From Candidatus Saccharimonadota bacterium (GTDB taxonomy: Bacteria > Patescibacteriota > Saccharimonadia > Saccharimonadales > Saccharimonadaceae), in contig JAGCNM010000024.1 of NCBI GenBank assembly GCA_017645955.1, forward strand, positions 1 through 42,340: 42,340 bases of DNA, read 5' to 3'. The notes beneath the pieces are model-generated. The model was not told the origin of the DNA, searched no databases, and saw nothing but the letters and a program-made list of their open reading frames with translations. Position numbers and translations under genes: made by a program. Below, one piece after another: positions 1-6,781 of this stretch; within the stretch, counting starts at the first letter, position 1, and each line of letters opens with the position of its first letter.

Positions 1-1
1 C

Positions 2-30
2 TTGAAAAAAGAGAATAAGTATGGTAAAAT
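2..30 (+). promoter_or_regulatory. rplS promoter
   Basis: A TTGAAA box (2-7) and a TAAAAT box (25-30) lie exactly 17 bases apart, a near-consensus sigma-70 type promoter. It would start transcription around 37 and drive rplS and the overlapping downstream rnhB-yraN gene. Confidence 0.7.
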
Positions 31-62
31 AGTGCGTAATCGTTAAATATAAAAGGTTAAAT

Positions 63-554
63 ATGAGTTTTTCTATTCTAAAGCAAATTGGTGACGCGCA
101 GAAAAAGAAGGCTGTGGTTGATGTTCGCCCGGGTGATACTGTTCGCGTGACGCAAAAAATTAAGGAAGGTGGGAAATTTAGACTTCAGACTTTTGAAGGT
201 GTTGTAATTCGTGCGGATCGAAAAGAATCGCATACGGCGCGTATCGTGGTTCGTAAAGTTACTTCCGGAGTTGGGGTTGAGAAGTCGTATCTCATTCATT
301 CGCCACTAGTTGAGAAAATCGTGATTACAAAGCGTTCGAAAGTGCGCCGCAATAATCTTTCTTATCTGCGTGAGCGTTCGGGTAAGTCGGCAAGACTTCT
401 TGGTAAGGACTTTGACCGTGCAGCGGTTAACGATGTAACGGTTGAAGAAGAGCCGGCTGAGGAAGTTAAAGAAGAACCAGCTGAAGCGGAAGAAGTTGAA
501 GAAGTAAAGGAAGAGCCGAAAGAAGAAGCTAAAGCTGAAGAAGAAAAAGCTTAA
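63..554 (+). CDS. rplS: 50S ribosomal protein L19 with acidic C-terminal tail
   Basis: Ribosomal protein L19, a large-subunit protein at the interface with the 30S subunit. Residues 1 to about 115 match the family along their length, including the VRPGDTVRV and FEGVVI blocks. The protein has 163 residues where L19 is usually near 115. The extra 40 or so residues from about position 124 are a low-complexity tail of Glu, Lys, Pro and Ala, unusual for a basic ribosomal protein. The ATG at 63 follows a short AAAAGG-containing leader. The stop codon shares one base with the next start (TAATG), so translation is probably coupled to the RNase HII fusion gene, the gene order seen in many bacteria. 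Identity is firm; the role of the tail is unknown. Confidence 0.95.
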   Translation: MSFSILKQIGDAQKKKAVVDVRPGDTVRVTQKIKEGGKFRLQTFEGVVIRADRKESHTARIVVRKVTSGVGVEKSYLIHSPLVEKIVITKRSKVRRNNLSYLRERSGKSARLLGKDFDRAAVNDVTVEEEPAEEVKEEPAEAEEVEEVKEEPKEEAKAEEEKA

Positions 555-1564
555 TGGCGATTCTCGGAATTGATGAAGTTGGACGCGGACCCTTAGCGGG
601 TCCGCTTGTTGTTGGGGCGGTGGTTTTACCGGATGAGAAACCGGAATGGGTTTTAGAACTAAAGGATTCGAAAAAGTTGAGCGCAAAGAAGCGGGAAAAG
701 TTAAATGAGGTGATTTTAGAGGGAGCGCTTGCGACGGGACTCGGCTGGGTTTCTGCTTCGGAACTAGATGAGTTCGGGATTTCGGAGGCGCTTCGAGTCG
801 CGACGAGAAGGGCTGTGAAGTCAGTTCAGAGCCTTCACGCGAGTTTTTCACAGATAGTGATTGATGGAAAAGTGAATTTTTTGAAGGGAACGGCGTTAGA
901 AAAATATGTTTCGACGATGCCGAAGGCAGATGATCTAGTAAAGGAAGTTTCGGCGGCGTCGATTATCGCAAAAGTGGCGAGGGATAGATATATGGTAGAG
1001 CTTTCGGAGCTTTATCCGGAGTATGGGTTTAATAGTCATGTTGGGTATGGAACGGCAAAGCATATAGCGGCGATTCGGGAATTTGGAATTACGCCGGAGC
1101 ATCGGAAGAGTTTTGAGCCGATTCGGAGTATGGTTGGGTTTGATCGAAATGGGGATGGGGTGAAAGACGTCGTCGACCAGAGGTCGTTCGCGTCCCAAGG
1201 GGCGGTAAATAATGTTGTAAAAAATACAACAATGATTGGAATGAAAGGCGAAGCGGCGGTTTGTGAATACTTAGAAAAGCTAGGGCATAGAATTATTGCG
1301 CGGAATTTTAAAACGAAGTTTTGCGAGATTGATATTGTTTCGGTTTTAGACGATAAAATTTATTTTACGGAAGTAAAGACGCGAAAAGATGGGGCGCGCG
1401 GCGGAGGGTTATATGCGGTTGATAAGAAGAAACTTCAAAAAATGAAGTTTGCAGTGGAGGTGTTTTTAAAAGTGCGGAAGGACTTTGTCAGTTTTAATCC
1501 GCAGTTAGCAGTGGCGGTTGTGGACGGTAATTATAATGTAAAAGATTGGATTAGATTAGATTAA
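554..1564 (+). CDS. rnhB: Ribonuclease HII fused to YraN (UPF0102) nuclease-like domain
   Basis: A two-domain protein. Residues 1-195 are RNase HII, which cuts the RNA strand of RNA-DNA hybrids and starts removal of ribonucleotides from DNA: the DEVGRGP motif (D7, E8), D104 in VIDGK and D126 give the D-E-D-D active site, and SHVGYGT is also present. Residues 228-336 are a YraN/UPF0102 domain with the PD-(D/E)XK-like pattern E232, E258-x-D260, E273-x-K275. The two are normally separate neighbouring genes (rnhB, yraN). The linker (about 196-227) contains DRNGDGVKD, which has the spacing of an EF-hand or dockerin calcium loop. The gene overlaps rplS by one base, and its stop overlaps the convergent ychF stop by four bases. 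The domain calls are firm; a functional reason for the fusion is inference. Confidence 0.93.
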   Translation: MAILGIDEVGRGPLAGPLVVGAVVLPDEKPEWVLELKDSKKLSAKKREKLNEVILEGALATGLGWVSASELDEFGISEALRVATRRAVKSVQSLHASFSQIVIDGKVNFLKGTALEKYVSTMPKADDLVKEVSAASIIAKVARDRYMVELSELYPEYGFNSHVGYGTAKHIAAIREFGITPEHRKSFEPIRSMVGFDRNGDGVKDVVDQRSFASQGAVNNVVKNTTMIGMKGEAAVCEYLEKLGHRIIARNFKTKFCEIDIVSVLDDKIYFTEVKTRKDGARGGGLYAVDKKKLQKMKFAVEVFLKVRKDFVSFNPQLAVAVVDGNYNVKDWIRLD

Positions 1565-2550
1565 ACATTGAATTTAAATTCGACAACGTCGCCGTCTTGC
1601 ATGACGTAGGTTTTTCCTTCGGTGCGGAGTTTACCGGCTTCGCGGACGGCTTTTTCGGAACCGTATTGTTTAAGGTCGTCGTAGTTACAAATTTGAGCCG
1701 CGATGAAACCACGTTCAAAGTCGGTATGTATTGTTCCGGCAGCTTCGGGGGCGGTGGCGCCCTTTTTAATCGTCCAGGCGCGACATTCTTTTTTCCCGGC
1801 AGTGAGGAAAGATTGAAGGCCGAGTGTTTTATAAGCGGCTTTAATAAGTTCGCCGAGGGCATCCTCTTTTACACCGTAAGATTCGAGGAATTCTTTTCTT
1901 TCTTCGCGGTTCATGTCGGACATTTCTTCTTCTAGTTTAGCGTTAACAAAAATTGCTTCGGCGGGTTTAACTAAATCTTTTAGTTTTGACTGAAAACTTT
2001 TATCGGTAAGGCCGGTTTCGTCGACATTAAACATATAAATAACGGGTTTTTCGGTTAAGTAAGGAATGTTTTCGTCGGCAGGATCTTTTTTCCGTTTTGC
2101 TTCGACTTTTTGTTTTGTTTCATCGTCGGCGAGTTGTAATTCTAGATTAATGATGTCGATATCGTCTTTAGCTTGTTTTAGAATGTCGTCTTCGGGTTTA
2201 TTATCGGCGCGAACGATATCGTCGTTTTTAAAGGCACGGACGACGTGGCAGATAGCTTGACATTCGCGGATGTGGGCAAGAAATTTATTGCCAAGACCTT
2301 CGCCTTTTGACGCGCCTTGTACTAGGCCAGCAATATCGACGAACTCTACCGTAGCGGGAACAACTTTATCGGTTTCATACATTTTTGCGAGAACATCTAG
2401 GCGTTCGTCAGGAACGGGAACGATACCAACATTTGGTTCGATGGTAGCAAAAGGATAGTTCGCGGCGAGTGCGCCAGCGTTTGTTAAAGCATTGAACAAT
2501 GTAGATTTGCCGACATTAGGTAAGCCGACGATGCCGATTTTTAAATTCAT
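1561..2550 (-). CDS. ychF: YchF/Obg-family ribosome-associated ATPase/GTPase
   Basis: YchF (OLA1-type) P-loop NTPase that binds ribosomes and favours ATP over GTP. The G1 loop GLPNVGKST is at residues 9-17, the NYPFATIEPN switch I block and DIAGLVQGASKGEGLG follow, and the usual NKxD motif is replaced by NVDE, as expected for this ATP-binding subfamily. The C-terminal TGS-like domain carries the family block DFERGFI. I start at the ATG at 2550, which has AAAGG six bases upstream, rather than a TTG two codons earlier; this gives 329 residues. It converges with rnhB-yraN, overlapping by four bases, and diverges from the gene at 2611. Parts of its 5' end and promoter recur as degenerate repeats downstream of 3660. 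Confidence 0.95.
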   Translation of the reverse strand: MNLKIGIVGLPNVGKSTLFNALTNAGALAANYPFATIEPNVGIVPVPDERLDVLAKMYETDKVVPATVEFVDIAGLVQGASKGEGLGNKFLAHIRECQAICHVVRAFKNDDIVRADNKPEDDILKQAKDDIDIINLELQLADDETKQKVEAKRKKDPADENIPYLTEKPVIYMFNVDETGLTDKSFQSKLKDLVKPAEAIFVNAKLEEEMSDMNREERKEFLESYGVKEDALGELIKAAYKTLGLQSFLTAGKKECRAWTIKKGATAPEAAGTIHTDFERGFIAAQICNYDDLKQYGSEKAVREAGKLRTEGKTYVMQDGDVVEFKFNV

Positions 2551-2579
2551 AACCAACCTTTCGTCAATTCTTATCTGTT

Positions 2580-2588
2580 ATTATATCA
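2580..2588 (-). promoter_or_regulatory. ychF extended -10 promoter
   Basis: Read on the minus strand this is TGATATAAT, an extended -10 box, about 30 bases before the ychF start. It shares a 60-bp intergenic space with the divergent promoter at 2595-2603. No good -35 box is visible. Confidence 0.6.
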
Positions 2589-2594
2589 TATTTT

Positions 2595-2603
2595 TGCTAT
2601 AAT
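2595..2603 (+). promoter_or_regulatory. Extended -10 promoter giving a leaderless mRNA
   Basis: TGCTATAAT is a perfect extended -10 box. Only seven bases separate it from the ATG at 2611, so transcription should start at or next to the A of the start codon. Confidence 0.65.
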
Positions 2604-2610
2604 ATATGGT

Positions 2611-3078
2611 ATGACGTTTGATGATTTGCTGAATAAAGTAAAAAGTGACAATCCCATTACGATAATTATAAAGAATAGAGCGAGAAAGACTGTTTTTGTG
2701 GCAAGTTACTATACAGAGCATTATCCAGATGAAGAATATTTTAAAATCTTTTTTAGCGACGGTACTATATTGGAGATAATGCCAAAAACCGAAGATTTGT
2801 ATTTTTGCGATGATAAGCGGAGAATAATTGACCGAGATTTAATTACGGATTTTGATGAATATTTAAATATTGACAGCAAGCAATACCTGCTAGTAAGTAG
2901 TGAAGATAAGCAATTTTTGAGGAAAATATATTATGGTAATATTGAGGACGGAGAAGGCGGATGTGTCTTTAGTGACTACGGTTTTGCCGATGAAATCTGG
3001 AGCTTGGCGGTACTAGATGATGGTGAGATTTCCGATGTGCATGTAAAAAAGATTAGTTTAAAAGACGTTGAGATTTAG
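2611..3078 (+). CDS. Uncharacterised soluble protein
   Basis: I do not recognise this 155-residue protein. It is acidic, has no signal peptide or membrane segment, and alternates short beta-prone stretches (ITIIIKN, TVFVASYY, YFKIFFSDG) with acidic turns, suggesting a small all-beta fold. The C-terminal half holds GGCVFSDYGFADEIWSLAV, then DDGEISDVHVKKI. The start is fixed by an extended -10 box seven bases upstream, leaving no room for a Shine-Dalgarno site. It begins the accessory island after ychF and faces the toxin-like nuclease gene at 3158, with a shared stem-loop terminator region between them. An immunity or partner role is possible but rests only on position. Confidence 0.7.
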   Translation: MTFDDLLNKVKSDNPITIIIKNRARKTVFVASYYTEHYPDEEYFKIFFSDGTILEIMPKTEDLYFCDDKRRIIDRDLITDFDEYLNIDSKQYLLVSSEDKQFLRKIYYGNIEDGEGGCVFSDYGFADEIWSLAVLDDGEISDVHVKKISLKDVEI

Positions 3079-3085
3079 TTGAGCT

Positions 3086-3139
3086 AAAAAAGAAAGCCCC
3101 GAACCTACGCAATCCAGCGTTGCCTGACGGACTTTCGAT
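3086..3139 (-). terminator. Repeated multi-stem terminator, copy 1
   Basis: On the minus strand GAAAGTCC and GGGGCTTTC pair around an inner stem (TTGC/GCAA on the plus strand, loop of seven) and are followed by six T. This fits an intrinsic terminator for the minus-strand gene ending at 3158. A second copy about 91% identical lies at 4349-4401, with changes that are all transitions. Confidence 0.55.
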
Positions 3140-3157
3140 AATTTTATTATATTACAC

Positions 3158-3547
3158 TTACCGAGGAATTTCAACTACATTTTTCTGCTTATCAATCAGA
3201 AGTAATCGTTTTATATTTTTAGAATGTTTAAATTGATAGTTTAGTTCATTTTTTATCTTATTGATATGAATTTTTGAGAATCTAGCGTCAATTATAATGT
3301 TCTCTGATTGTTTAGCTGCATTTCGGAGCGCGTGCTGAAGATTATATTTGCCATTGCCAGTCGGAGATTTTAACTCCCAATATTTTCCTTTTATTAAGAA
3401 GTCTGGAGTTTTATTATCATTTCTAACCACGAATTTTATATCAGAATTGAAGAAGTCAATTAAAATATAAGCAGCAGTCATTTCCCGATTTGATGGTTTA
3501 GGATAGAGTCCCCTTGGAACTATAACTGAATAATTTGATTTTGGCAT
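3158..3547 (-). CDS. Putative PD-(D/E)XK nuclease domain, CdiA-CT/toxin-like
   Basis: A 129-residue protein that looks like a free-standing PD-(D/E)XK nuclease domain. E22, then PD at 48-49 in TPDFLIKG, then WELK with E58 and K60, and Q80 in a helix ending AAKQSENIII, match the order E-x-PD-x-ExK-x-Q. The pattern PDF..G..wElK with a following A..Q helix recalls tRNase toxin domains at the C-termini of contact-dependent inhibition proteins and of some phage or conjugative-element proteins. I chose the ATG at 3547 because TATAAT ends six bases upstream, implying a leaderless mRNA; a TTG at 3580 would add 11 residues. No secretion signal is present. Nuclease fold is likely; toxin function is inference and no clear immunity gene is identified. 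Confidence 0.6.
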   Translation of the reverse strand: MPKSNYSVIVPRGLYPKPSNREMTAAYILIDFFNSDIKFVVRNDNKTPDFLIKGKYWELKSPTGNGKYNLQHALRNAAKQSENIIIDARFSKIHINKIKNELNYQFKHSKNIKRLLLIDKQKNVVEIPR

Positions 3548-3553
3548 GAAATA

Positions 3554-3559
3554 ATTATA
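3554..3559 (-). promoter_or_regulatory. -10 box placed for a leaderless start
   Basis: TATAAT on the minus strand ends six bases before the ATG at 3547, so the transcript should begin at the start codon. Confidence 0.5.
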
Positions 3560-3587
3560 AATCATTTGACTCGGGAACAAAAATTGT

Positions 3588-3730
3588 TATGTTTTTCCAT
3601 TTTGGTTTTGGGAGACGGATTTTAGTGGTAAATGGAATATAAAAATCAGGTTGGTTTAGAAATTCAAGATTCCGATTTTTAAATTCATAACCAACCTTTC
3701 TTGTTTTTATGTCTGTTATTGTATCATTTT
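3588..3730. repeat. Degenerate repeat unit B with ychF 5' remnant
   Basis: The right part (about 3668-3730) copies the ychF 5' end and upstream region. About 33 bases match with one mismatch, and the minus strand reads MNLKIGI, the first residues of YchF, then a stop after LNF. The left part (3588-3660) matches 4648-4725. On the minus strand both left parts still encode YIPF..KIRLPKPKWKNI, pointing to decayed coding sequence. GGTTGGTTT and AACCAACC also form an inverted pair here. Confidence 0.6.
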
Positions 3731-3774
3731 TCAACAGGAAATACTAGAATATTGATGAAATATATAGTACGAAA

Positions 3775-4332
3775 CTAGCGCATTATGAGCATGAGCATTA
3801 TTATTAGTATAAAACCAATAGGCTTTATGGTTAAACTAGCGATGGCTATATTTCTTTTCTTGGATTTAAGACCGAAAATTCCACAAATGAGCCAAACAAA
3901 AAAGAGTGGTATTCCGATAGTCCAGTAATAAATGACCAAAATCCATCCAGATTGATCTGTGTTTGAGCTTCTGTTAGACATAGAAGAAAGAAATGTAATA
4001 AATAATAGTAGGAGTGGGATAATCGCACAAATTAGCGATACGACGGAATTGGCTGAGTTGTTTTTCGGTACATGTGTAGGTTGTTGTTTGGGCTGATTCT
4101 GTAGGGTGTTTGTAAGTGATTTTTTAGCCTTTGAATAATTCGCAGTTTGATTAATTGCTACAATAAACGAACATAGACAAGCTAGAATTGATATGACCAT
4201 GGGCCAACCCTGGAGTATCCGATTAGGATACCAGCTCATTTGCATTATGATGGCAGAAACAAAAATCATAATAAAACTGACTATGCAAATTGTCCAAGTA
4301 ATGTTTTTCTGTTTTTTTCTGAGCTTTTCCAT
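3775..4332 (-). CDS. Small multi-pass membrane protein, uncharacterised
   Basis: A 185-residue integral membrane protein of unknown function. Hydrophobic segments lie at about 11-31, 43-60, 94-115, 130-153 and 164-183. A polar linker rich in Gln, Asn and Lys (about 65-92) separates the first pair from the rest. The layout recalls small Gram-positive DUF4190/DUF4064-type proteins, but no motif secures that. The start is well defined: TGCTATAAT lies six bases upstream of the ATG, so the mRNA is predicted to be leaderless. It sits between two degenerate repeat units in the accessory island, and a copy of the repeated terminator lies just upstream of its promoter. Confidence 0.65.
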   Translation of the reverse strand: MEKLRKKQKNITWTICIVSFIMIFVSAIIMQMSWYPNRILQGWPMVISILACLCSFIVAINQTANYSKAKKSLTNTLQNQPKQQPTHVPKNNSANSVVSLICAIIPLLLLFITFLSSMSNRSSNTDQSGWILVIYYWTIGIPLFFVWLICGIFGLKSKKRNIAIASLTIKPIGFILIIMLMLIMR

Positions 4333-4338
4333 AATTTA

Positions 4339-4347
4339 ATTATAGCA
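4339..4347 (-). promoter_or_regulatory. Extended -10 promoter giving a leaderless mRNA
   Basis: TGCTATAAT on the minus strand is followed by six bases and then the ATG at 4332. Confidence 0.65.
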
Positions 4348-4348
4348 T

Positions 4349-4401
4349 AAAAAGAAAGTCCCGAACCTGTGCAATCCAGTGTTGCCTGACGGGCTTTCGA
4401 T
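4349..4401 (-). terminator. Repeated multi-stem terminator, copy 2
   Basis: This copy differs from 3086-3139 at about five of 53 positions, all transitions. The outer stem is kept, with one position changed to a wobble pair, and the inner GCAA/TTGC stem is unchanged. On the minus strand a T-run follows the stem, directly before the promoter of the gene starting at 4332, so it would insulate that gene from transcripts arriving from the right. Confidence 0.5.
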
Positions 4402-4554
4402 GTCTACGTCATATCATATTGTGGGTAGGGGTTGAAAAATTGAGACGGATAAGAATGCACCAAACTAAGGCTCTTTCAAATATTAATCATTATTTTACGA
4501 GTCATCGTAGTAAGATTTGCCATTTGATTGTTATAACGAAATCCGAAGAAATCC

Positions 4555-4583
4555 TTGAAATGTTTTAGGAAGTTTAGTATAAT
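4555..4583 (+). promoter_or_regulatory. Consensus promoter of small RNA candidate
   Basis: TTGAAA (4555-4560) and TATAAT (4578-4583) are separated by exactly 17 bases, one of the best promoter matches in the window, with no protein gene directly downstream. Confidence 0.65.
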
Positions 4584-4589
4584 ATTGGC

Positions 4590-4636
4590 TATAAAAGATG
4601 CCCAAGATATTGAACTATATCAAGCGCGTCTTTTTT
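4590..4636 (+). ncRNA. Candidate small RNA of about 47 nt
   Basis: The predicted start near 4590 runs straight into a two-part hairpin. AAAAGATGC pairs with GCGTCTTTT (one wobble) around an inner GATAT/ATATC stem, and six T follow at 4631-4636. Promoter, hairpin and terminator make a complete unit with nothing coding inside. It may be a very short sRNA or an abortive leader; its target is unknown. The next gene, at 4814, has its own promoter. Confidence 0.5.
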
Positions 4637-4647
4637 GTTTGATATTG

Positions 4648-4790
4648 ATATTTTTCCATTTTGGTTTTGGTAAACGGATTTTAACAGAGAATGGTATATA
4701 TGGAGTCATTGGTTGGTTTAAATATTTAAGATTCCTACTCCCAGTTCAAAACCAACCTTTCTATCTGTTATTATAGGTACAATTATAACA
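4648..4790. repeat. Degenerate repeat unit C
   Basis: This unit aligns with 3588-3730 over about 140 bases. It shares TTTTTCCATTTTGGTTTTGG, the inverted pair GGTTGGTTTA and AACCAACC, and the CTATCTGTTATTATA piece of the ychF upstream region. The ychF start codon has decayed here. Most of the KIRLPKPKWKNI frame survives on the minus strand. Confidence 0.55.
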
Positions 4791-4800
4791 TATTTTAGTA

Positions 4801-4806
4801 TATAAT
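4801..4806 (+). promoter_or_regulatory. -10 box placed for a leaderless start
   Basis: TATAAT ends seven bases before the ATG at 4814. No ribosome binding site can fit between the expected start of transcription and the start codon. Confidence 0.55.
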
Positions 4807-4813
4807 ATAAAGT

Positions 4814-6736
4814 ATGAGTAGTGGCGAAAAACCAAAAGAAAGTATCGAAGCAAATGTGAATGGGTGGTCCGAACTTGAAGAATTGTCGGAAGATGATTAT
4901 GTGGATAGTGGTATAAACAGAACCGCAGAAGAAGAGACACTAGAAGAAAGACAAGAAAAGGTTTCTCAAGCTAAAGCCAAAGTGGAGGAGTCGTATAGAA
5001 AAAGTAATGTCGGAAAATCTACTTCTACAGGAACAGAAATCGTTGAAGATGAATCTTCATCTCAAGAACAATTGCCCTCAACGGCGAAAAGAAAATTGAG
5101 CTTCACAAAAACTGTCAGGCTAATTGCTGATAAGTTAGGAATAAAGACCAAGAGAAGTGAAGAACGACGCGAAAGAGAAGCTATGCACGTTGCTCTAAGT
5201 GAATATCACGAAGAAGAAGCCGCTAGAAGAAAAGCTATAGAAGAAAGAGAGAAAGCTGAAGCGCTTGAAAGAGAAAGACGAAATGCCGAAAAAGAGGCTG
5301 AAAAAGCTAGGAAAGAAAAAGAAGCTCTTGAAAGAGACATGGCAACAGCTAGAGACGTATTAAATTACAACAAACACGATAGATTAGAGAAGCAAGGGAT
5401 TCAGGAAATAGTAGAGCGTGATTTGAACTCTAATTTGTTAAAGGTTGATGATTTAGAAACAGAAGCTATTTCGGAGAATCCAGAAGTCCAAAAACGTTTA
5501 GTCTCTTTTGAAGAAGTAGATATACCAGTCTATGATTTAAGAGGATTTCCTTTCTCGCTGCTTTCGACGACCATAGATTATAGAAGAGCGAATAAACCTG
5601 GCGAAATTGGGACTGAGACTTTTAGAAGAGTTTTAGATGACCCATCTATCTGGACCGAGCGACGCGACGAAGCAGAAAAAGCGAGTGGATTCGGCACAAG
5701 AAATGGTAATGCTAGGGGGAACACAATATCAACATCTTATTGGAATTCTGAACGAAATATCGATAGTCATGTGTCTGGTAATTTGATTTATGGGTTTGAA
5801 AGCGTTCGAGCAGATTCTATTATTTCGGTTTCTAATGGCGATGGTGGTACTAGTAATATGGCTGGCAATGCGGAGACGACTTTATCAAGCCCTGACGCTA
5901 TAAAGCAACTTGAGGGCGCAGGTGGAATGAACAATTATAATGAAGTATTGCTAAGACGTTATACTGAAAATGGTATTCCTAAGAAGCCAGATTATATTAT
6001 TGTCGAAAACGGAAGATTCACTGAAGAATCGCTTCGTCATGCTAAGTATTTCGGTATACCAATAATCAATGTTGAACGGTCAATTTATACAGAAAAAGCA
6101 GAGAAAAAAGGTGAGGAACTGCTTGCTTCGATAAGCGAAGATGATACGTATGAGGAAATGGATGAAAAAATAGTAGGGCTTTTAAGCATGTCGAGATATA
6201 AAGGCGCTTTTCGAACGCTTGATGGCATTGGGCGTAATTATGATATACCACATCAAATTAACCCGACTCCACTAGAAAAAAGATGTCTTGAAGTTTCGCA
6301 AATGGAGCAACTTAAACGCTTGGATTATATAAAAAGCGCACTAGAAAAAGCTATTAATAATATAGAGTCTGCTACGGAAAAAGGTTTATCGGCAGAACAA
6401 AACCTTCCTGGATTTGATTTTTTTGCTATTAGTATTGAAGATGTACAAAATCAGTTGAGGCGTACAAAATTTAGTGACACAATGGACTCTGTTCTTAGCA
6501 TGCCCGGTAATTGTAATTCAATAGTTATAGATTTTAGACTAAAAGGCAGTTCTCGTAATGTAGGAACACATGTCTACGATGGTAAAAGAATTTATAAAGC
6601 TGAAGAAGCTTTAGCAAAAGGGATTAGAACAAAGGAAGACATAGAAAATGCAGATAGTAGTTTTTATGATGCTCTTGAGCCTGTAGTATTAAGGTATTTT
6701 GAAGCAACTCGTAAAAATCAACAGCTTAGAAAATAG
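4814..6736 (+). CDS. Large uncharacterised coiled-coil protein
   Basis: I cannot assign this 640-residue protein. Residues 1-110 are acidic and low complexity. About 120-185 form a long charged helix rich in Glu, Arg, Lys and Ala, a likely coiled coil. From about 235 onward it looks globular, with blocks such as GFPFSLLSTTIDYRRANKPG, LIYGFESVRADSIISVS, NYNEVLLRRY, KPDYIIVENG and AKYFGIPIINVERSIY. The KPDYIIV...ES...AK.FGIPII run has an alternating strand-helix look like a small Rossmann-type unit. There is no signal peptide or membrane segment. The protein is placed in the accessory island and begins with a leaderless-type promoter. An effector or toxin role is conceivable for an epibiont, but nothing in the sequence proves it. 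Confidence 0.75.
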   Translation: MSSGEKPKESIEANVNGWSELEELSEDDYVDSGINRTAEEETLEERQEKVSQAKAKVEESYRKSNVGKSTSTGTEIVEDESSSQEQLPSTAKRKLSFTKTVRLIADKLGIKTKRSEERREREAMHVALSEYHEEEAARRKAIEEREKAEALERERRNAEKEAEKARKEKEALERDMATARDVLNYNKHDRLEKQGIQEIVERDLNSNLLKVDDLETEAISENPEVQKRLVSFEEVDIPVYDLRGFPFSLLSTTIDYRRANKPGEIGTETFRRVLDDPSIWTERRDEAEKASGFGTRNGNARGNTISTSYWNSERNIDSHVSGNLIYGFESVRADSIISVSNGDGGTSNMAGNAETTLSSPDAIKQLEGAGGMNNYNEVLLRRYTENGIPKKPDYIIVENGRFTEESLRHAKYFGIPIINVERSIYTEKAEKKGEELLASISEDDTYEEMDEKIVGLLSMSRYKGAFRTLDGIGRNYDIPHQINPTPLEKRCLEVSQMEQLKRLDYIKSALEKAINNIESATEKGLSAEQNLPGFDFFAISIEDVQNQLRRTKFSDTMDSVLSMPGNCNSIVIDFRLKGSSRNVGTHVYDGKRIYKAEEALAKGIRTKEDIENADSSFYDALEPVVLRYFEATRKNQQLRK

Positions 6737-6747
6737 TATAATTGGGT

Positions 6748-6753
6748 TATAAT
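6748..6753 (+). promoter_or_regulatory. -10 box of the zinc-ribbon gene
   Basis: TATAAT lies one base before an in-frame ATG at 6755, so that ATG would not be in the transcript. Expected transcription start is near 6760, which supports the later ATG at 6782. Confidence 0.5.
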
Positions 6754-6781
6754 TATGGTAAAGAATAATAGAAAGGATTGT

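Larger units (their letters stand above)
4402..4813. other. Long intergenic stretch with sRNA candidate and repeat C
   Basis: No credible protein gene lies here. The stretch contains a consensus promoter and terminated hairpin (4555-4636), degenerate repeat unit C (about 4648-4790) and the leaderless promoter at 4801-4806. I see nothing in 4402-4550. Confidence 0.6.

Noticed and set aside
4555-4776. 73-residue plus-strand open frame
   Set aside because: It starts on the -35 box of the sRNA candidate, runs through its terminator and into repeat unit C. It has no ribosome site, and the frame conserved between the repeats is on the other strand.
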